NCBI GenBank assembly: GCA_002914845.1
Contig: JXTC01000036.1
Span: 682,407-746,406, forward strand
DNA: 64,000 nt
Direction of reading: 5' to 3'
DNA from: Trema orientale
Lineage: Eukaryota > Streptophyta > Magnoliopsida > Rosales > Cannabaceae
In this document: positions 59,641-64,000 of the stretch, piece by piece
Layout of the letters: each line of letters opens with the position of its first letter
How positions within the stretch are numbered: position 1 is the first letter of the stretch
Notes under the pieces: model-generated
The model's input: the letters and a program-made list of their open reading frames with translations, nothing else
What the model was told of the DNA's origin: nothing
Database searches by the model: none
Position numbers and translations under genes: made by a program

Positions 59641-61982
59641 TTCAGAAAAAAAAAATTTAGGTCGTTTTTGACCAAATTGAAGTATACAGTTTCAGTTTTG
59701 GGTAGAAGTGAGTCATTTTCGACTCAATTCAAAGAGTTCTAATTTAAAACTTAACCAATCATTTTTGATTTCTCAACCCAGCTTCAATACGACCCAAACT
59801 TTATCCGTTAAAAACTCTATTTGGCTTTAAAAGTTGATAAAAATGCTTAAAACTCAGTTGATCATCTATTAGTATTTGTGCATTGAAATTTTCATTTTAA
59901 TATTCTGGGCACTTTGGTTATTATTTTCTTTGCATTATTTATTTAAATATTTTGAAATAGATGAGTTGAAACAACATGTTGCCAAAGTAACCTCTATTGC
60001 GTAAATTTATTTATTTTGAAATATTTGAATATTTGTATATTTATTGTTCATGCGAATAATTACAGGCCCAAAGAAAGGTGATTATTTGGCCGAATAATAA
60101 ACACATCTGCAGTAATAGATATGTGATGGTTATACAGTTTCCATATGGACAGTAAATCGCCCCAAAGGAAGATTTGCTGTCTGACATGATTTCCTGTCAA
60201 TATTTGATTACTACACTGAAGATTACGACTTAAAAGTTGATAAGTCGGCCCAAAGGAAGGCTTATTGATGTTGTTTTAGGTATCTTGTGATCGAAGCCCA
60301 CCTTATATATTTGATGTTATGCTAGTATATCTTATTATTCTATACTTAGTTTAATGACTTGTTATTAATGTGAGTCGTTATTTTTGCTTTTGTTCTCTGT
60401 TCAGAATCTGTTTCAAGCATATCTACTAATTTGAATTCAATTCTTGTACTTAACGATACCAACTTCAAGAAGTAGAAAGAAAGAGCACGTTATGAGTGTG
60501 CTCGGTTGCATGGATTTGGACCTTGTACTCAGGAAAGAATAATCTGTTGCTCTTACAGATGAAAATTCTGATATGGATGTTAAGAATTTTGAGCAATGGG
60601 AACATTTTAATCGCATGAGTCTCAAGATCATGAAACATTCTATACTTGGACCATGAGGGGCATTGTGCCAGAGGTTGATAATGCTAAAGTGTTCCTTGAC
60701 GCAATTGCGGAACATTTCCAAAAGAATGAAAAAGTGGAAACAAGTACCATGCTGAGCAATTTACTTGCTATGCATTATAAAGGCAAAGGGAACATCAGGG
60801 AGTACATCATAGAGATGTCCAATCTGGCTTCAAAACTAAAAATACTTAAGTTAGAACTGTCGGATGACTTACTCGTGCAATTAGTACTACTATCTCTTTC
60901 GTCACAATTCAGTAAATTTAAAGTGAGTTACAACACCCAGAAAGAAAAATGGACTCTTAATGAGCTCATATCTCAGTGTGTGCAAGAAGAGGATAGATTG
61001 AAGCGAGATAAGACAGATAGTGCTCACTTAACAACAGCCTTTCAAGATAAGAAAAGAAAAGGAAGATAAAGGAACTGCATCTGAGACTTCACATACTAAA
61101 GGACAAAAGAAACAAGATGAGGATTCAGCTTGTTTCTTCTGCAAAAACGCATGACATGTGAAGAAAGAATGTCCCAAATAAGCCGCTTGGCATGTTAAGT
61201 AGGGTAAGCTTCTCAATTTTGTTTGTTCTGAGGTTAATTTTGCTTCTGTACCCAATCATACTTAGTGGGTGGACACAAGTGCTAGTACTCACATAAGTAT
61301 GTCTATACAGGGTTGTCTGAGGCGTCATCTGCCAAGTGATGCTGAAAGATACATCTATATGAGTAACGACGATACAGCTACAATGGAGGCAATAGGTCTA
61401 TTTAGGTTGTAATTAGGTTCCGATTTATTTTTGGATTTAGATGAAATATTTGTTGTACCGTCATTTAGACAGAATTTAATTTCTATTTCAGTTTTGGACA
61501 AATTAGGTATTCTTGTTCATTTGAAAATAATAAATTTAATCTTTTTCAAAATTCTAATATTATTGCGACTGGTACTTTAATTGATAACCTATATAAAGTT
61601 GACGCTATTACCTCAATTAATGAAACTTTGCATGTCGAGAAACGTGGTACAAAACGCAAAACTATTGAGAATTCCTCTATATTATGGCACAAGTGATTAG
61701 GACACATCTCTAAACAGAGAATACAGCGTCTTGTGTCAGATGGAATTCTTGACCCACTTGATCTCACAGACTTCACAGTTTGTGTTGAGTGCATTAAAGA
61801 CAAACAGACAAATATACATAAATTAGGTGCTAATAGGGGTTCCATGTCTTAGAACTGATACATACTGATATCTGCGGTCTATTTCCTACGGCTTCTTGGA
61901 ATGACCAACAGTATTTTATCACGTTCATAGACGATTACTCTTGCTATGGGTACCTATATTTAATTCATGAGAAGTCAAAATC

Positions 61983-62435
61983 TGATACGAACCACGCTAA
62001 CAATGTGACGAAACCCGATACCAAATATGGAAACACAACCCCAAGACTTTTCAAGTTTGATGGAAACTGTGACCCATTGCTTAGGAATGCAAAGATCACG
62101 TTCTTATTTTTGTAAACTCTAATAGATGCAAAAGAATTCAAAGAGGAACCCAAGACAAGAACAAAACCCGAAATCAAGACTCAATTAAAAATGATGAAAA
62201 AGAAGATAATATGGTCGAAATATGATTTTGGCCGAATTAGGACCTAAACCTGAACAAATGACTCGACAAGGAAAAACAAGAAAGGATAGGATAGGCAAAC
62301 TTGATGAACCTGGCTCTGATACCAACTGATACGAACTATGCCAATAATGTGATGAAACCCAATATCAAATCTGGGAACACAACCCCAAGGCCTTTCAAGT
62401 TTGATAAAAACCATGACCCGTTGCTTACGAAAGCA
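61983..62435 (-). mobile_element. TRIM-like miniature LTR element nested in the copia
   Basis: Two direct repeats of about 108 bp (61983-62091 and 62328-62435) begin TGATACGAAC and end GCA; shared text includes GGAAACACAACCCCAAG-type and CTTTTCAAGTTTGAT segments. Next to the right copy, 62313-62324 reads GCTCTGATACCA, the complement of the usual Met-tRNA primer site, giving minus orientation. 453 bp, no coding capacity. Target duplication not clear. The repeats differ at many sites, so it is not recent. Confidence 0.65.
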
Positions 62436-64000
62436 AAAGGAAGTGCTATTAAGGAGATCTACTAGGAAAAGAAGAAGCGCGATTACGGATGATTATGTCA
62501 TCTATCTCTTAGAACATGAGTTTGATATAGGAGTGAAAAATGGTCCACTCAATTTCACTCAAGCCGAACAAAGTTCAAAATCCCAACAGTGAATCGCTGC
62601 CATGGAAGATGAGATGAAAGCTATTGAAGACAACAATGTTTGAGAACTCATCGAATTACCAGCAGGAAAGAAACCTATTGGTTATAAATAGATTTTTAAA
62701 ACCAAAAAGGATTCTAAAGGTAATACCGAGAGATATAAGGCTCGTTTAGTTGCCAAAGGTTTTACTCAGAAAGAAGACATTAATTATAAAGAGACTTTCT
62801 CTCCAGTTTTTTCGAAAGACTCTTTTAGAATAATTACGGCACTAGTAGCTCATTTTGATCTGGAGCTACATCAGATGGATGTAAAGACTGCATTTCTCAA
62901 TGGTGATATTGAGGAAACAATTTATATGGTACAGCCAGAAAACTTTGTAAACAGAGATCCAAAGTCCATGGTATGTAAACTAAAGAAATCCATCTATGAT
63001 CTCAAACAAACATCCCGTCAATGGTATCATAAGTTTCATCGAGTAATTTTCTCGGTCATTTTTGAGGAAAATTCAGTAGATGGATGCATTTATCACATGT
63101 TCAGTAGGAGCAAGTGTATCTTCCTAGTTTGGTATGTCGATGACATACTTTTGGCAAGTAATGATATAGGCTTACTGTACGAAATCAAGAGATTTCTATC
63201 AAATAAATCTGAGATGAAAGATCTTGGGGACGCCTCTTTTGTATTAGGGATTAAAATACACCGAGATCGCTCCCAAGGCATACTTGGGTTATCACAAAAG
63301 AGTTATATTAAAAAGATACTTAATAGATTTAGCATGAGCAAATGTGCCACAAGAGATACACCCATTGCTAAAGGTGATAAATTCAGTCTCATTCAATGCC
63401 CCAAGAATGAGTTTGAAGCTAAAGAAATGCAGAAGATCCCTTATGCATCTGCAGTAGGGAGTCTTATATATACTCAGGTATATATACGTCCGGATAGAGC
63501 ATACATAGTTGGAGTGTTAGGCAGATATTTAAGCAACCCTAGTATGGATCACTGGACAGTAGAAAAGAGGATTTTACATTATTAACAGAGAACAAAAGAT
63601 TACATACTCACTTATCGGAGATCTGATTGTTTAGAGATCGTGGGTTATTCCGATTCTGATTATGCAGATAGCAAGAGATCCACTTCAGGCTATATTTACC
63701 TGCTTGCTGGAGGAGCTATATCCTGGAAGAGTGTTAAGCAAATACTCACAGCTTCTTCCACTATAGAGGCAGAGTTTATAGCTTATGATAAGGCATCGAA
63801 TCAAGGGATATGGCTACCAAATTTTATCACCGAGCAGCGAATTGTCGATGCATTGAAAAGCCGTTGAAAATTTATTGTGATAATATAGCCGTCGTTCTAT
63901 ATTCCAATAACAACAGAAGCTCGTCAAAGTCTAAACATAAAGACATTAAGTTTCTAGTTGTTAAAGAAAGAGTTCAGAGTCACCTAGTATCTATGGAAGA

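Larger units (their letters stand above)
58610..64000 (+). mobile_element. Ty1/copia LTR retrotransposon, decayed, runs off the right edge
   Basis: The 5' LTR starts TGTTGGGTTTACTCTG at 58610, has a TATA-like TATATAAGG near 58807, and ends between about 59050 and 59112 near a weak primer-site match. Then a leader with a GC-rich repeat block (59380-59640), gag with UBN2 domain (about 60440-61070), a degraded zinc knuckle (near 61130), protease and GAG-pre-integrase (about 61260-61850), part of integrase (about 61850-61980), reverse transcriptase (about 62600-63585, with YVDDILLAS) and RNase H (63640 onward, YSDSDYAD and SWKS). The stretch between integrase and RT is short and holds a nested TRIM-like element. 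Broken in many places, so older than the element at 16478-21753. Inserted into exon 2 of P450 E. Confidence 0.9.

Overview
The window is nuclear DNA from a eudicot plant. It is AT-rich, its genes have short GT-AG introns, and it carries typical plant transposon families: Ty1/copia, L1-type LINEs, CACTA, hAT-, Mutator- and Harbinger-like MITEs, and an integrated caulimovirid. The species cannot be fixed from the sequence alone.

Host genes. The left edge (1-2201, minus strand) holds the first four exons of plastid quinolinate synthase (QS/NADA), an NAD-biosynthesis enzyme with an N-terminal SufE domain. The rest of the host coding content is a family of A-type cytochrome P450 genes resembling CYP71, all with one phase-0 intron at the same site. 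Two intact tandem copies lie on the minus strand (A 8127-9775, B 11409-13040). A decayed copy C (22642-24712, minus) has lost its ATG and carries a 3' frameshift. An apparently intact copy D (35830-38003, plus) has a duplicated C-terminus. A dead copy E (54096-58609, plus) is split by a CACTA transposon and cut off by a copia LTR. These look like membrane-bound monooxygenases of specialised metabolism; no substrate can be read from the sequence. A and B come from a roughly 3-kb segmental duplication that includes promoter and 3' flank. Several copies depart from the usual P450 motifs (I-helix acid-alcohol pair, C-helix WxxxR).

Mobile DNA. Region 16478-21753 is a copia element with both LTRs and a 5-bp target duplication (minus). 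Region 28758-31864 is a 5'-truncated LINE with RT and RNase H. Region 40468 to about 50030 is a second LINE split by three separate insertions: a caulimovirid fossil (about 41813-46337), a foldback element with a 9-bp target duplication (46477-46947) and a Harbinger/Tourist-type MITE (47770-48196). Region 51551-53216 is a candidate Mutator-like element with an unidentified interior. Region 54925-58147 is a CACTA element, and from 58610 to the right edge runs a decayed copia element with a small TRIM-like element nested in it.

The remaining intergenic DNA is AT-rich, with MITEs, microsatellites and a few repeats that I could not identify. No tRNA, rRNA or CRISPR was seen. I found no clearly new system. 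The best candidates for a second look are the divergent P450 active sites, the rearranged caulimovirid, the Mutator-like element, and the paired 300-bp repeats at 50327-51140.
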